This document shows positions 18,690-28,858 of a DNA stretch of 64,000 nt, in pieces; within the stretch, counting starts at the first letter, position 1, and each line of letters starts with the position of its first letter. The notes below the pieces were generated by a model. The model made no database searches and was not told the DNA's origin. It was given only the letters and a program-made list of their open reading frames with translations. The translations under genes were made by a program, and so were the position numbers. The DNA is from an uncultured Pelagibacteraceae bacterium (lineage in GTDB: Bacteria > Pseudomonadota > Alphaproteobacteria > Pelagibacterales > Pelagibacteraceae): positions 17,733 through 81,732 of the forward strand of contig CACDUS010000005.1 of assembly GCA_902555945.1 (NCBI GenBank), written 5' to 3'.

Positions 18690-21560
18690 TTATGCTGCAT
18701 CTTCTTTGAATTCATCCATGCTTGGACATGTACAAAAGATATTCTTGTCACCGTATACGTTGTCTACTCTTGCTACTGGAGGCCAAAATTTATTTGCTCG
18801 CAAAAATTTAGCTGGATAAGCTGCCTCTTCTCGAGAGTATTTATGTGTCCATTCATCTGATGCTAATTCAGTATCAGTGTGAGGAGCATTCTTTATTGGA
18901 TTATCAATTTTATCAAACTTGCCAGATTTTATTTGGTCGATTTCTTGTTTTATCTTTATTAAAGTGTCACAAAATCTATCCAGTTCAGATAAACTTTCAC
19001 TTTCTGTAGGTTCAATCATCATAGTACCAGCAACTGGCCATGACATTGTAGGTGCATGAAATCCAAAATCAATTAATCTTTTAGCAATATCTTCTTCTGT
19101 TACACCTGTTTCTGATTTTATTGTTCTGATATCAATAATACATTCATGAGCAACATTGCCTTTTGAACCTTTGTATAAAATTGGAAAATGATCTTTAAGT
19201 CTATTTGCAATATAATTAGCGTTTAAGATTGCAACTTGAGTAGCTAGTTTTAATCCTTCAGATCCCATCATTTTAATATACATCCAAGAAATTGATAGAA
19301 TACTTGAGCTACCCCAAGGAGCTGCTGAAACAGCACCAATTCCTGATGCGGGACCGCAATCTTTTACAACTGGATGATTAGGTAAATAAACTTGCAAATG
19401 TCTTTTACATGCAATGGGACCCATTCCAGGTCCTCCTCCACCATGTGGAATACAAAATGTTTTGTGTAAATTTATATGACAAACATCTGGTCCAAAATTT
19501 CCAGGCTTTGCTATTCCAACAAGAGCGTTTAAATTTGCTCCATCCATATAAACTTGACCTCCATGTTTATGAATTAAATCACAGATATCTGATATCTTTT
19601 CTTCAAAAACTCCATGAGTAGATGGATAAGTTACCATTAATGCTCCAAGATTTTCAGAATGAGTTTCTGCTTTTTTCTTTAAATCTTCAAAATCAACATT
19701 TCCTTCTTTGTCACAATTAACTACCACAACTTTCATTCCAACCATTTGAGCACTTGCTGGATTGGTTCCATGTGCTGAGCTTGGTATTAAACATATATTT
19801 CTATTCTTATCACCTCTATCTAAATGATATTTTCTAATTACCATTAATCCTGCATACTCGCCTTGAGCACCTGCATTTGGCTGAAGTGAAACTCCTGAAA
19901 AACCAGTAATTGATCTTAGCCAATTTTTAAGGTCTGTGAACATTGCTCTGTATCCTTCCATCTGTTCAATAGGTACAAACGGATGAGGCTCTGCTAATTC
20001 TCTCCATGAAATAGGTATCATTTCTGCAGTAGCATTTAATTTCATTGTGCATGAGCCTAGAGCAATCATAGTTCTATTAAGAGCTATATCTTTATCCTCT
20101 AACTTTTTAAGATATCTAAGCATTTCTGTTTCTGAATGATAAGAATTAAAAACAGGATGCTCTAAATATTTCGAAGTTCTTAATAAATTTTTTGGAAGAT
20201 TAGGTAAACTTACTGTTGGATCTTCTTTTTTGATTGACTCAGCTGCATTAAAAATTTTTAATAGTTGATTTACTCTATAAACATTTTTCTTTTCATCAAA
20301 AGAAACAGCAAGCATTTCTGAATTTACTTTTCTTATATTTACTTTTTGAAGCAAAGCATTTTTGAAAATTTGATCTGTCTTTTCTTTGGTAACAATTGTA
20401 ACAGTGTCAAAAAAATAATCTGAATATAATTCATATCCAGATTGTTTTATCTTATCAGCAAAGTTTTTTGCTAATTGAGAAACTCTTTCAGAGATACTTT
20501 TAATTCCATCAGGTCCATGATAAATTGCATATGCTGCTGAAACTATTGCTAATAAAGCTTGTGCAGTGCAAATATTGCTAGTCGCCTTATCTCTTCTAAT
20601 GTGTTGTTCTCTAGTTTGTAAAGATAATCTGTAAGCTTTATTTCCATGTCTATCAACTGACACACCAACAATTCTTCCTGGCATTGATCTTTTATATTCA
20701 TCTTTTGTTGCAAAAAATGCTGCATGAGGTCCCCCATAACCCATTGGGATACCAAATCTTTGAGAACTACCAACTGCAATATCGGCTCCTAGTTCTCTTG
20801 GTGTTTTTAGCTTTGCGAGTGCTAGCAGATCACATGCTAAAATTGCTTTACCATTTTTTTTATGAATTTTACTTATTGACTCACTAGGATCTTTAATATC
20901 ACCTAAAGTTCCAGGGTACTGTAAAATTCCACAAACAATATCTTCTTTTAACTGGTCTAAAACTTTGTCCTCATTTCCAACAAGAACTTTAAGACCCATG
21001 GGCTCTGCTCTGGTTTGTATTACGTTAATAGTTTGTGGATGGCAATTTTCTGAAACAAAAACTAAATTACTATCGCTTTTATTAAGTCTATGGCTTAAAC
21101 CCATAGCCTCTGCTGCGGCTGTACCTTCGTCTAGTAAAGATGCATTTGCAATATCCATTCCCGTGAAATCAACAATCATTTGTTGGAAGTTTAACAACAT
21201 TTCTAATCTTCCTTGTGCTACCTCTGGCTGATAAGGAGTGTAGGAAGTATACCAACCTGGGTTTTCTAATATATTTCTTAAAATTACATATGGTGTATAG
21301 GTTCCATAATAACCCATACCAATAAAATTTGAGTAAACTTGATTTTGTTTTGAAATTGCTTTTAATTTTCTTAATGCTTCATATTCTGAATTCGACTCAC
21401 CAATGTTTAATTCGCCTCTAAACTGTATTTTTTCTGGAACAGTATTATCTATCAAGTCTTCCAGTGATTTATAATTTAATTTTTTTAACATCTTTGATTG
21501 CTCCTCTTCAGAAGGACCAATATGTCTTTTTAAAAAATCTTTTTGGGAATTATGTAACAT
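18690..21560 (-). CDS. gcvP: Glycine dehydrogenase (decarboxylating), P protein
   Basis: RHIGPSEEEQSKML, NASLLDEGTAAAEAMGL, CHINLHKTFCIPHGGGGPGMGPI. Confidence 0.98.
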   Translation of the reverse strand: MLHNSQKDFLKRHIGPSEEEQSKMLKKLNYKSLEDLIDNTVPEKIQFRGELNIGESNSEYEALRKLKAISKQNQVYSNFIGMGYYGTYTPYVILRNILENPGWYTSYTPYQPEVAQGRLEMLLNFQQMIVDFTGMDIANASLLDEGTAAAEAMGLSHRLNKSDSNLVFVSENCHPQTINVIQTRAEPMGLKVLVGNEDKVLDQLKEDIVCGILQYPGTLGDIKDPSESISKIHKKNGKAILACDLLALAKLKTPRELGADIAVGSSQRFGIPMGYGGPHAAFFATKDEYKRSMPGRIVGVSVDRHGNKAYRLSLQTREQHIRRDKATSNICTAQALLAIVSAAYAIYHGPDGIKSISERVSQLAKNFADKIKQSGYELYSDYFFDTVTIVTKEKTDQIFKNALLQKVNIRKVNSEMLAVSFDEKKNVYRVNQLLKIFNAAESIKKEDPTVSLPNLPKNLLRTSKYLEHPVFNSYHSETEMLRYLKKLEDKDIALNRTMIALGSCTMKLNATAEMIPISWRELAEPHPFVPIEQMEGYRAMFTDLKNWLRSITGFSGVSLQPNAGAQGEYAGLMVIRKYHLDRGDKNRNICLIPSSAHGTNPASAQMVGMKVVVVNCDKEGNVDFEDLKKKAETHSENLGALMVTYPSTHGVFEEKISDICDLIHKHGGQVYMDGANLNALVGIAKPGNFGPDVCHINLHKTFCIPHGGGGPGMGPIACKRHLQVYLPNHPVVKDCGPASGIGAVSAAPWGSSSILSISWMYIKMMGSEGLKLATQVAILNANYIANRLKDHFPILYKGSKGNVAHECIIDIRTIKSETGVTEEDIAKRLIDFGFHAPTMSWPVAGTMMIEPTESESLSELDRFCDTLIKIKQEIDQIKSGKFDKIDNPIKNAPHTDTELASDEWTHKYSREEAAYPAKFLRANKFWPPVARVDNVYGDKNIFCTCPSMDEFKEDAA

Positions 21561-21940
21561 TATGATGAGCTCTCCTTTGCAAATTTATCATATTCATCTT
21601 TATTCATTAAAGAGTCCAATTCTGATTTATCTTTAATCTTTAACTTAAAAAACCATGCGGTATTTTCAGGATCTTGGTTAATTTTTGATGGATCGTCTAC
21701 GATAGCCTGGTTAGTATCAACTACCTCACCGCCAACTGGTGTATACACATCACTTGCGGCTTTTGTCGACTCAACAACTCCTGCTGTTCCATCTTTCTCA
21801 ACATTGGAACCTTTTTCTGGAAGCTCTGTAAAAACTATATCTCCTAACATTTCTGTTGCATGTTTTGTAATACCAATTGTAGCTGTATCCCCTTCTAATT
21901 TAATCCACTCATGTTCTTTTGAATATTTAACTTCACTCAT
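21560..21940 (-). CDS. gcvH: Glycine cleavage system H protein
   Basis: [41 protein letters not shown] lipoylation motif. Confidence 0.98.
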   Translation of the reverse strand: MSEVKYSKEHEWIKLEGDTATIGITKHATEMLGDIVFTELPEKGSNVEKDGTAGVVESTKAASDVYTPVGGEVVDTNQAIVDDPSKINQDPENTAWFFKLKIKDKSELDSLMNKDEYDKFAKESSS

Positions 21941-23043
21941 TAGTTTGCTCCTTTCACATAGTTTTTTTTATAAAATGGTAATCCACAAATATTTGCTGGA
22001 TGTTTTTTTCCTCTAACTTCTAAAAATACTCTTGTATCTTTCTTTGAAAATTCATTTTCAACATATCCCATAGCTACTGGCCCATTAACACTTGGTCCAA
22101 ATGTTCCACTAGTTATCTCACCAATATGTGAGTTAGATTGATTAAATATTTTAGTCTTTTCTCGTGCTATAATTCTTCCCTCAGGTTTAATTCCTACTCT
22201 TACTCTTTGGACTCCATCGTTAAGTTGTTTGATGATAATATCTGATCCAATAAAATCTCCTTTTGAAATTCTTTCTTTTGAAATTGCCCATTTAAGATTA
22301 GCTTCAATTGGTGTCTTGTCTTTATCTAACTCATGGCCATACAAACATAATCCAGCCTCTAATCTTAAAGTATCTCTAGCTCCAAGACCAATTAATTTAG
22401 CTCCTTTTTCAATTAATTTTCTTGTAAATTTATCTGCTGTTTCATTTTCTACTGAGATTTCAAATCCATCTTCTCCCGTATATCCAGAGCGTGTAATATA
22501 AACTTTTTTGTCATTAAATAAAAACCAATTACCTGTCATAAAATTTAGATCCTCTACACCTTTAATCAAATTATTTAATATCTCTACTGATTTAGGTCCT
22601 TGAATTGCAATTAAAGATCTTTTATCATCTAAAATCATTTGATATTTATTGTTTAATAATTTACTTAAAATTTCAAAATCACTTTTCTTACAAGCGGCAT
22701 TAAGGATAATTAAAAAACCATTTTCTATTTTAGTGATTATCAAATCATCATATATTCCTGCATCATTGGTCATCAAAAAACTATACTTTGAGTGGTTCAA
22801 TTTTAATTTCTTAAGATCTAAAGGAAAAATTTTTTCAAGATCATTTACTAAATCTTCACTTCCTTGAATAAATAGTTGGCCCATATGTGAAACATCAAAA
22901 ATACCTGAATGGTTTCTTGTAAATTTATGTTCCTCAACTATTCCATCAGAATACTGAATTGGCATTTGATAACCTGCAAACTCAACAAATTTTGCATTAT
23001 TATCTTGATGTAGTTGGTATAAAGATGTTTTTTTTGTTTCCAT
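21940..23043 (-). CDS. gcvT: Glycine cleavage system T protein (aminomethyltransferase)
   Basis: [35 protein letters not shown]-like [34 protein letters not shown]. Confidence 0.97.
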   Translation of the reverse strand: METKKTSLYQLHQDNNAKFVEFAGYQMPIQYSDGIVEEHKFTRNHSGIFDVSHMGQLFIQGSEDLVNDLEKIFPLDLKKLKLNHSKYSFLMTNDAGIYDDLIITKIENGFLIILNAACKKSDFEILSKLLNNKYQMILDDKRSLIAIQGPKSVEILNNLIKGVEDLNFMTGNWFLFNDKKVYITRSGYTGEDGFEISVENETADKFTRKLIEKGAKLIGLGARDTLRLEAGLCLYGHELDKDKTPIEANLKWAISKERISKGDFIGSDIIIKQLNDGVQRVRVGIKPEGRIIAREKTKIFNQSNSHIGEITSGTFGPSVNGPVAMGYVENEFSKKDTRVFLEVRGKKHPANICGLPFYKKNYVKGAN

Positions 23044-23050
23044 ATTAACT

Positions 23051-23199
23051 CTTTACCCATCTGTATATTTGCCTGAGAGTATTACTCCTTCGGCGAGAAT
23101 TTAATCTCTTTCCAGAGTTAATATGTTACGGTCCTTTTTGCCTGAGAGATTCCTGGGTGGTTGCTCCTTCGGCGCTACAAACTTATGTAGTCTCTCCCG
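23051..23199 (-). ncRNA. Tandem glycine riboswitch (two aptamers) in the gcvT leader
   Basis: Minus strand: GGGAGAGACTAC...GCGCCGAAGGAGCAACCACCCAGGAATCTCTCAGGCAAAAAGGACCG, then CTCTGGAAAGAG...CTCGCCGAAGGAGTAATACTCTCAGGCAAATATACAGATGGGTAAAGAG; both aptamer cores (GCCGAAGGAG...CTCAGGCAAA) present. Confidence 0.96.
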
Positions 23200-23240
23200 T
23201 ATGCATAATTAATACCACAAAAATAGATAAACTTAAATAA

Positions 23241-24113
23241 TTAAAGTGACTGTTTTTCCGTAATAAATTTATTTAAAAATTGTATAACAACTGCAGTAAT
23301 TACAATTGAACCACCAATTAAAACTGTTAATGGAGGATTTTCATTTGCAAACATCCATGCCCAAAAAGGACCTAAGACCGCTTCAGTTAACATAATTATT
23401 CCTACAAACGCAGCTGGTGTTGATCTTGCTCCAATCGTAATAAATATAAATCCAAATCCAACTTGAAAAAAACCTGCTAAGAAACCTAAAAAAATATCTT
23501 TAGGTGAAACCATAATTTTCGGTGATAATAACAAACCAATAATCATTGCAAAAATACCAGCAACTAATTGCAATGGTATCATGTCAACTTCAGGGAATTT
23601 TCTTACTATTAATATTAATACTGCAAAAGAAATTGGCATAATAAATGCAACAAGATTACCTGTCATTTGTCCTGGAGAAATCGAAGTTCCTAACATTAAG
23701 AGTATACCTGAAATTGCAAGACAAATACAAAAAAGAGTAAGTTTAGAAATAGTTTCTTTTAAAAAAAAGTAACCAAAGATTGCTAGAAAAAGAGTTTGTG
23801 TTTGAATTATAAAATTAGCATTTGCTACAGTTGTCTCGTACATTGCAAAAACGTAACTTGCAAAACCTACAGATAAAATGATCCCACCAACTAAACCTGG
23901 TAATCCAGACTTATAAAGAGCACTAAAAACAGTTTTTTTATAACTAATAAAAAGAAAAATACTTATAACAAGTATAAAAAAAACTGACCTCCAAAACAAA
24001 ATTTGCCATAATGTAGATCCTTCAAAAGATTTAACTATAAGACCTCCAAAACTTAAACTTACAGCACCCAAGAAAACTAAAAAAGGACCAGGAATATTTT
24101 TTAATAGGTTCAT
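23241..24113 (-). CDS. EamA/DMT-superfamily permease
   Basis: Multi-TM; VFLGAVSLSFGGLIVKSF, FGYFFLKETIS, LTEAVLGPFWAW. Confidence 0.85.
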   Translation of the reverse strand: MNLLKNIPGPFLVFLGAVSLSFGGLIVKSFEGSTLWQILFWRSVFFILVISIFLFISYKKTVFSALYKSGLPGLVGGIILSVGFASYVFAMYETTVANANFIIQTQTLFLAIFGYFFLKETISKLTLFCICLAISGILLMLGTSISPGQMTGNLVAFIMPISFAVLILIVRKFPEVDMIPLQLVAGIFAMIIGLLLSPKIMVSPKDIFLGFLAGFFQVGFGFIFITIGARSTPAAFVGIIMLTEAVLGPFWAWMFANENPPLTVLIGGSIVITAVVIQFLNKFITEKQSL

Positions 24114-25057
24114 TATATTTGAGAAATTAGATTTTGCGTCTCTAAGTCATACAATTTAAATAAAGTTTCTGCACTAGATAAATCAACCTCTTTAAATTTT
24201 ACTTTTGAACCCGGAGTTAATTGTACTAATTTGTCATAATCAGCACTTATAACTACACCTATTTTTGGATATCCTCCAATTGTACCATGATCTGAAAGCA
24301 TTATTATTGGATTACCATCAGCAGGAACTTGAATTACACCTTTAATTAAACCTTCAGACTTTATATTTGTATCAACAATATTTTCTATTTTAGGTCCTTC
24401 TAATCTCATGCCCATTCGATCAGATAATTTAGAAACTGTAAATTCTTTCTCAAAAAAAGTATCTTTGCCCTTTTCAGAAAAATAATCAAAATTAGTTCCT
24501 TTAAGTATTCTTATATTTTCTATTTTTGTATTAATATATTTTAAACTTTTGTGATTTAAATTTTCATTTATTTTAAAAATATTTATTTTTTGATTTAATT
24601 CTAATTTTTTACCATCATTGGCACCTATATTCGCTTTTGTATTAGTTGAACAGCTGGACCATTGATATTTTATATCTAATTCACCACTTATAGCTAAATA
24701 TCCATAAACAGACTTATTGGTAGATGTAATGTCTATTTCATCTCCATCCTCCAAAGAAAATGATTTATAACAAATTCCATCAATTACATCTTTTTTCTTT
24801 TTTATTATAAAATTGACATCACCAGTAATAGAAATGTTTATTTTATTTCCAAAATACTTTAAGTATGGACCTTGATAAGCAAACTCGATTACAGGTGAAT
24901 TAAATTTATTTCCAACCAATTTATTAGCAATCAAAAAATTTCTATTATCCATTACACCACTAAAAGGAATTCCAATGTGATAAAGGTTTTTTCGACCTAG
25001 ATCTTGAAATGTCGTATTAATTCCAGCTCGTAAAACTTCAAAATAATTTTTACTCAT
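24113..25057 (-). CDS. pxpC: 5-oxoprolinase subunit C (biotin-dependent carboxyltransferase family)
   Basis: FEVLRAGINTTFQDLGRKNLYHIGIPFSGVMDNRNFLIANKLVGN; MLSDHGTIGGYPKIGVV. Confidence 0.92.
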   Translation of the reverse strand: MSKNYFEVLRAGINTTFQDLGRKNLYHIGIPFSGVMDNRNFLIANKLVGNKFNSPVIEFAYQGPYLKYFGNKINISITGDVNFIIKKKKDVIDGICYKSFSLEDGDEIDITSTNKSVYGYLAISGELDIKYQWSSCSTNTKANIGANDGKKLELNQKINIFKINENLNHKSLKYINTKIENIRILKGTNFDYFSEKGKDTFFEKEFTVSKLSDRMGMRLEGPKIENIVDTNIKSEGLIKGVIQVPADGNPIIMLSDHGTIGGYPKIGVVISADYDKLVQLTPGSKVKFKEVDLSSAETLFKLYDLETQNLISQI

Positions 25058-25724
25058 TATGTTTTAAAAATTGATCTTTATTAATTTCTTTAAAAATAAC
25101 TAAATCACCAGGATTGATTAAATTTGGATTTGTCTCTTTAGAACTATCAAATATATCAATTGGAGTATTACCAATGATATTCCACCCACCTGGGCTTTCA
25201 AATGTATAAATATTTGCAAATTGTTCAGTTAATCCAACAGATCCTTTTGGAACTTTTACTCTTGGAGTTTCAAGACGTTTTGCTCTTAAATTTTTATCAA
25301 TATCACCAAGGAAGGGCATACCTGCAATAAAGCCTGTCATATAGCAAAAAAATTCTTTATCAAAAAAATTTTCATAAATCTTTTCTCGATTAACATTCAA
25401 TTTTTCTTCTAATCTTTTTATATCTAATGAAAAATCTTCATCACAACAAACTGGTATTTCAATCTTTTTATTGGTTATAGTCTCGCTATTTACTATATCT
25501 AAGTTTTCAATTTCTTTTTTTAAGTTTTTAAAACTTGTTATCTTTAGATCAAAAGAAACAATCAATTTGTTATAGGATGGAGTTAAATTATTGACCCCTA
25601 AAATATTTTTTTTTTGGATACTTTTGAAATATCTTATTACTTTAGTATTAGTGTCTTTATTAACATCTTTCCCAAAATCACAATAAAGTGCTGCGTCACC
25701 AAGATTTGATATATTTTTAATCAT
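25050..25724 (-). CDS. pxpB: 5-oxoprolinase subunit B
   Basis: IEIPVCCDEDFSLDI, GFIAGMPFLGDID, RLETPRVKVPKGSVGL, SPGGWNIIGNTP. Confidence 0.92.
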   Translation of the reverse strand: MIKNISNLGDAALYCDFGKDVNKDTNTKVIRYFKSIQKKNILGVNNLTPSYNKLIVSFDLKITSFKNLKKEIENLDIVNSETITNKKIEIPVCCDEDFSLDIKRLEEKLNVNREKIYENFFDKEFFCYMTGFIAGMPFLGDIDKNLRAKRLETPRVKVPKGSVGLTEQFANIYTFESPGGWNIIGNTPIDIFDSSKETNPNLINPGDLVIFKEINKDQFLKHNE

Positions 25725-25751
25725 GTCATGTTATACTTAACAATTTAGACT

Positions 25752-26525
25752 ATGGAAATTAATATAAATTGTGATTTAGGTGAAAAATCAAAACACCATT
25801 CTAATAAATATGATCCTGATTTATTAGAAATCGTAAATTCAGCTAATGTTGCATGTGGATATCACGCTGGAGATGAAGAAACTATGAATCAGGTAATCCA
25901 AATTTCAAAAAAAAATGGTGTAAGTATTGGTGCACATCCTTCATTTAATGATCCAGAAAATTTTGGAAGAGAAAGAATGAACTTGTCTTCCTCTGAAATT
26001 AAACAACTTATAACTGATCAATATGAAATACTTCAAAAGATAGCATTAAAACATGAAGAAAATGTAACTCATATTAAACCTCATGGAGCTTTAAATAATA
26101 TGGCTTGTGAAGATATTGAATTGGCTACAGTGCTTGCGCAAACTATTAAAGATATAGATAAAGAATTGATTTATTTAGTGCCAACTGGTTCAAAAATGCA
26201 AGAAGCAGCTAAAAAATTAGATATGAAATTTGCATGCGAAATATTTGCAGATAGAAATTATGAGGATGATGGAAATCTTGTTTCAAGAAAAAAACCTCAT
26301 GCTTTAATAACTGATCCAGAACAAGCAAAAAAACATGTCCTTAAAATGGTACAAACTCAGTCGCTTAATTGTCACAGTGGAAAGCAAATACCTTGCGAAA
26401 TTGACTCGGTGTGCATACATGGGGATAATCTAAGTTCATTAGCTACTGCAAAATCAATTAAGGAAAACTTAGCTGAGAATGGCTTAGAGCTTAAAACTTT
26501 AAACAAAATGAAAAAGTTTATTTAA
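25752..26525 (+). CDS. pxpA: 5-oxoprolinase subunit A (LamB/YcsF family)
   Basis: INCDLGE, SANVACGYHAGDEETM, GVSIGAHPSFNDPENFGRE, HIKPHGALNNMA, EIFADRNYEDDG, CIHGDN. Confidence 0.96.
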   Translation: MEININCDLGEKSKHHSNKYDPDLLEIVNSANVACGYHAGDEETMNQVIQISKKNGVSIGAHPSFNDPENFGRERMNLSSSEIKQLITDQYEILQKIALKHEENVTHIKPHGALNNMACEDIELATVLAQTIKDIDKELIYLVPTGSKMQEAAKKLDMKFACEIFADRNYEDDGNLVSRKKPHALITDPEQAKKHVLKMVQTQSLNCHSGKQIPCEIDSVCIHGDNLSSLATAKSIKENLAENGLELKTLNKMKKFI

Positions 26526-26527
26526 AT

Positions 26528-27016
26528 ATGAAAAAAATATTTTTAATTATAGTTTTATCACTAATTACATTTCAATATTCTTATGCCGCTGGGTCAAGTG
26601 ATAATAGTGGAGGAAAACAAAAAACAAATTATGATAAGGCTGTTACGTTAATTAAATCAGCTAAAAAACTGGAAAAAAAAGGTAAAAATGAAAAAGCTTT
26701 ATCAAAGTATGAAAAAGCTCAAAAATTATTAGTAAAATCTAACAATAAAAAACCTGGAAATGCAGATACATTAAACTATTTAGGTTTTACAACTAGAAAA
26801 CTTGGTGATTTTGAAAATGGTGAAAAATATTATCTTCAAGGTTTAGCTATAGATCCAAAACATATCGGTATAAATGAATATCTTGGTGAACTGTATGTTG
26901 CTACAAATAGACATAATCTAGCAGTTGAACGATTAGAAATATTAAAAGGTTGTAACTGTGAAGAGTATGATGAATTAAAAGCTATTATCGCTGGAGAAAA
27001 AGTTTCTAAATATTAA
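26528..27016 (+). CDS. Exported TPR-repeat protein
   Basis: Signal peptide-like N-terminus; NADTLNYLGFTTRKLGDFENGEKYYLQGLAIDPKH repeats. Confidence 0.75.
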   Translation: MKKIFLIIVLSLITFQYSYAAGSSDNSGGKQKTNYDKAVTLIKSAKKLEKKGKNEKALSKYEKAQKLLVKSNNKKPGNADTLNYLGFTTRKLGDFENGEKYYLQGLAIDPKHIGINEYLGELYVATNRHNLAVERLEILKGCNCEEYDELKAIIAGEKVSKY

Positions 27017-28323
27017 TTTATATTTTTAACCATTTGTTCTGGCATCCACAAAGCTATCTCTGGAAATATCACTACAAGTACAACTGCCAAAACCATTAAT
27101 AAAAATAATGGAAAAGCACTTTTAGCGATATATCCCATATCTTTGTTTGCCATGCCTTGAAGAACAAATAAATTAAATCCAACTGGAGGTGTTATCTGTG
27201 CCATCTCAACAACAATAACTAAAAAAATTCCAAACCATATCATATCAAAACCCGCCTGCCTTATCATTGGTTCTATAATTGCCATAGTCAATACTACTGC
27301 AGATATACCATCAAGAAACATTCCTAAGATAATATAAAAAATCATTAATACAAAAATTAATACATATGGAGATAAATCCATGTTTTGAATCCATATAGCC
27401 AAATTTCTTGGTAAACCGGTAAAGCCCATTGCTAATGATAAAAATGTTGAGCCAGCTAGAATAAAAGCAATCATACAAGAAGTTTTTGTTGCACCTAATA
27501 AAGAAGATTTAAAAGTTTCTAAAGTTAGACTTTTTTGAAAGTAAGATAAGATTAATGCTCCAACAACTCCTAATGAAGCAGCTTCTGTGGCAGTTGCTAT
27601 TCCAGTATAAATTGACCCTATTACAGCTAAAATTAATAGGATGACTGGTAAAAGTTGTTTTGATCTTTTAACCTTTTCAAAAAATGAATATTCCTCAAGA
27701 ATTTTTGGCATTTCTTTCTTATTAATTAAAGACCAAATAATTACATATGACATAAATATTAAAGCAATCATTATGCCTGGTATAATTCCTGCAATAAATA
27801 GTTTTGCTATAGATTCTTGTACTGCTACACCATAAATAATTAGAATAATTGATGGAGGTATTAATAATCCTAAAGTTCCTGAACCAGCTAAACTTCCAAG
27901 TAAAATTTTTTCAGGGTATTTTCTTTTTCTTAATTCAGGGATTGACATTTTTCCAACTGTAGCAACTGTTGCTGCTGATGAGCCTGATATAGCTGCAAAT
28001 AAAGCACATCCAACTACATTAACGTGTATCAAACCTCCTGGTAATTTTTGCATCCATGGAGAAAGGCCTTTAAATAAATTTTCAGATAATTTAGTTCTAA
28101 ACAAAATTTCTCCCATCCAAACAAAGAGTGGTAAAGCTGTTAAAGTCCATGAAGAGGATGTACCCCATATTGTAGTTGCCATCGCATCACCCACTGGTCT
28201 TGATGTAAATAACATCATTCCAATAGCAGATACACCTATCATGCTAAGAGCTACCCATATGCCAGAGCCTAAGAAAAATAATAAAACACTAATAAAAAAT
28301 ATTGTTAAAAATATTTCTGTCAT
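27013..28323 (-). CDS. TRAP transporter large permease (DctM)
   Basis: Hydrophobic; GSLAGSGTLGLLIPPSIILIIYG, FLDGISAVVLT, QITPPVGFNLFVLQG. Confidence 0.95.
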   Translation of the reverse strand: MTEIFLTIFFISVLLFFLGSGIWVALSMIGVSAIGMMLFTSRPVGDAMATTIWGTSSSWTLTALPLFVWMGEILFRTKLSENLFKGLSPWMQKLPGGLIHVNVVGCALFAAISGSSAATVATVGKMSIPELRKRKYPEKILLGSLAGSGTLGLLIPPSIILIIYGVAVQESIAKLFIAGIIPGIMIALIFMSYVIIWSLINKKEMPKILEEYSFFEKVKRSKQLLPVILLILAVIGSIYTGIATATEAASLGVVGALILSYFQKSLTLETFKSSLLGATKTSCMIAFILAGSTFLSLAMGFTGLPRNLAIWIQNMDLSPYVLIFVLMIFYIILGMFLDGISAVVLTMAIIEPMIRQAGFDMIWFGIFLVIVVEMAQITPPVGFNLFVLQGMANKDMGYIAKSAFPLFLLMVLAVVLVVIFPEIALWMPEQMVKNIN

Positions 28324-28806
28324 TTAATCTTTTTTGAGTACTAAAATAAGTTGATGAAGAACACTTATAAAAAATATTGTAGATCCTATTGCAACACTAG
28401 TCTGGGGTATCCAAATTAAAATTTCGTCAGCCCCTTCGCTTCTTTCTTGAAATTTATAGGAAATAATTAACATTTTGATAAAATAAAATGCCATATACCC
28501 TGAAAAGAAACTAGCTACACCTAAACACCAGGTTTCAATTATCTTTTTTTTTAATCCTGATAATTTTTCCAAAAAAAGAGTTATTCTAATATGACCACCC
28601 TCAACAAATGTATAAGCTAAAGCAAAAAAAGATGCTGCGGCCATACAGTAACCAGAATATTCTGCGAGCCCTCTAATATAAAAACCAAAGATTCTTGATG
28701 AGATGCCAATAAGGATAAATACAGCAACAAAAATTAAAAATAATGCAGCAATATAACCAGAAAATTTATAAAGTTTATTTAGATTTCTATTTAAAGATTC
28801 AAACAT
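28324..28806 (-). CDS. TRAP transporter small permease (DctQ)
   Basis: Four-TM protein, EYSGYCMAAASFFALAYTFVEGGHIRI, adjacent to DctM/DctP. Confidence 0.92.
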   Translation of the reverse strand: MFESLNRNLNKLYKFSGYIAALFLIFVAVFILIGISSRIFGFYIRGLAEYSGYCMAAASFFALAYTFVEGGHIRITLFLEKLSGLKKKIIETWCLGVASFFSGYMAFYFIKMLIISYKFQERSEGADEILIWIPQTSVAIGSTIFFISVLHQLILVLKKD

Positions 28807-28814
28807 AATGATTT

Positions 28815-28844
28815 AAGGCCACTTAAATAAAAATAAGTGGCCTT
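28815..28844 (-). terminator. Intercistronic hairpin between dctP and dctQM (attenuator or mRNA-stabilising stem)
   Basis: Perfect 11-bp inverted repeat AAGGCCACTTA-N8-TAAGTGGCCTT. Confidence 0.65.
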
Positions 28845-28858
28845 AATGTTAAATTGAA

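Noticed and set aside
20549-21231. ORFs within gcvP (20549-20779 -, 20684-20887 +, 20965-21231 +)
   Set aside because: Out of frame or antisense to gcvP; no ribosome-binding or family evidence.
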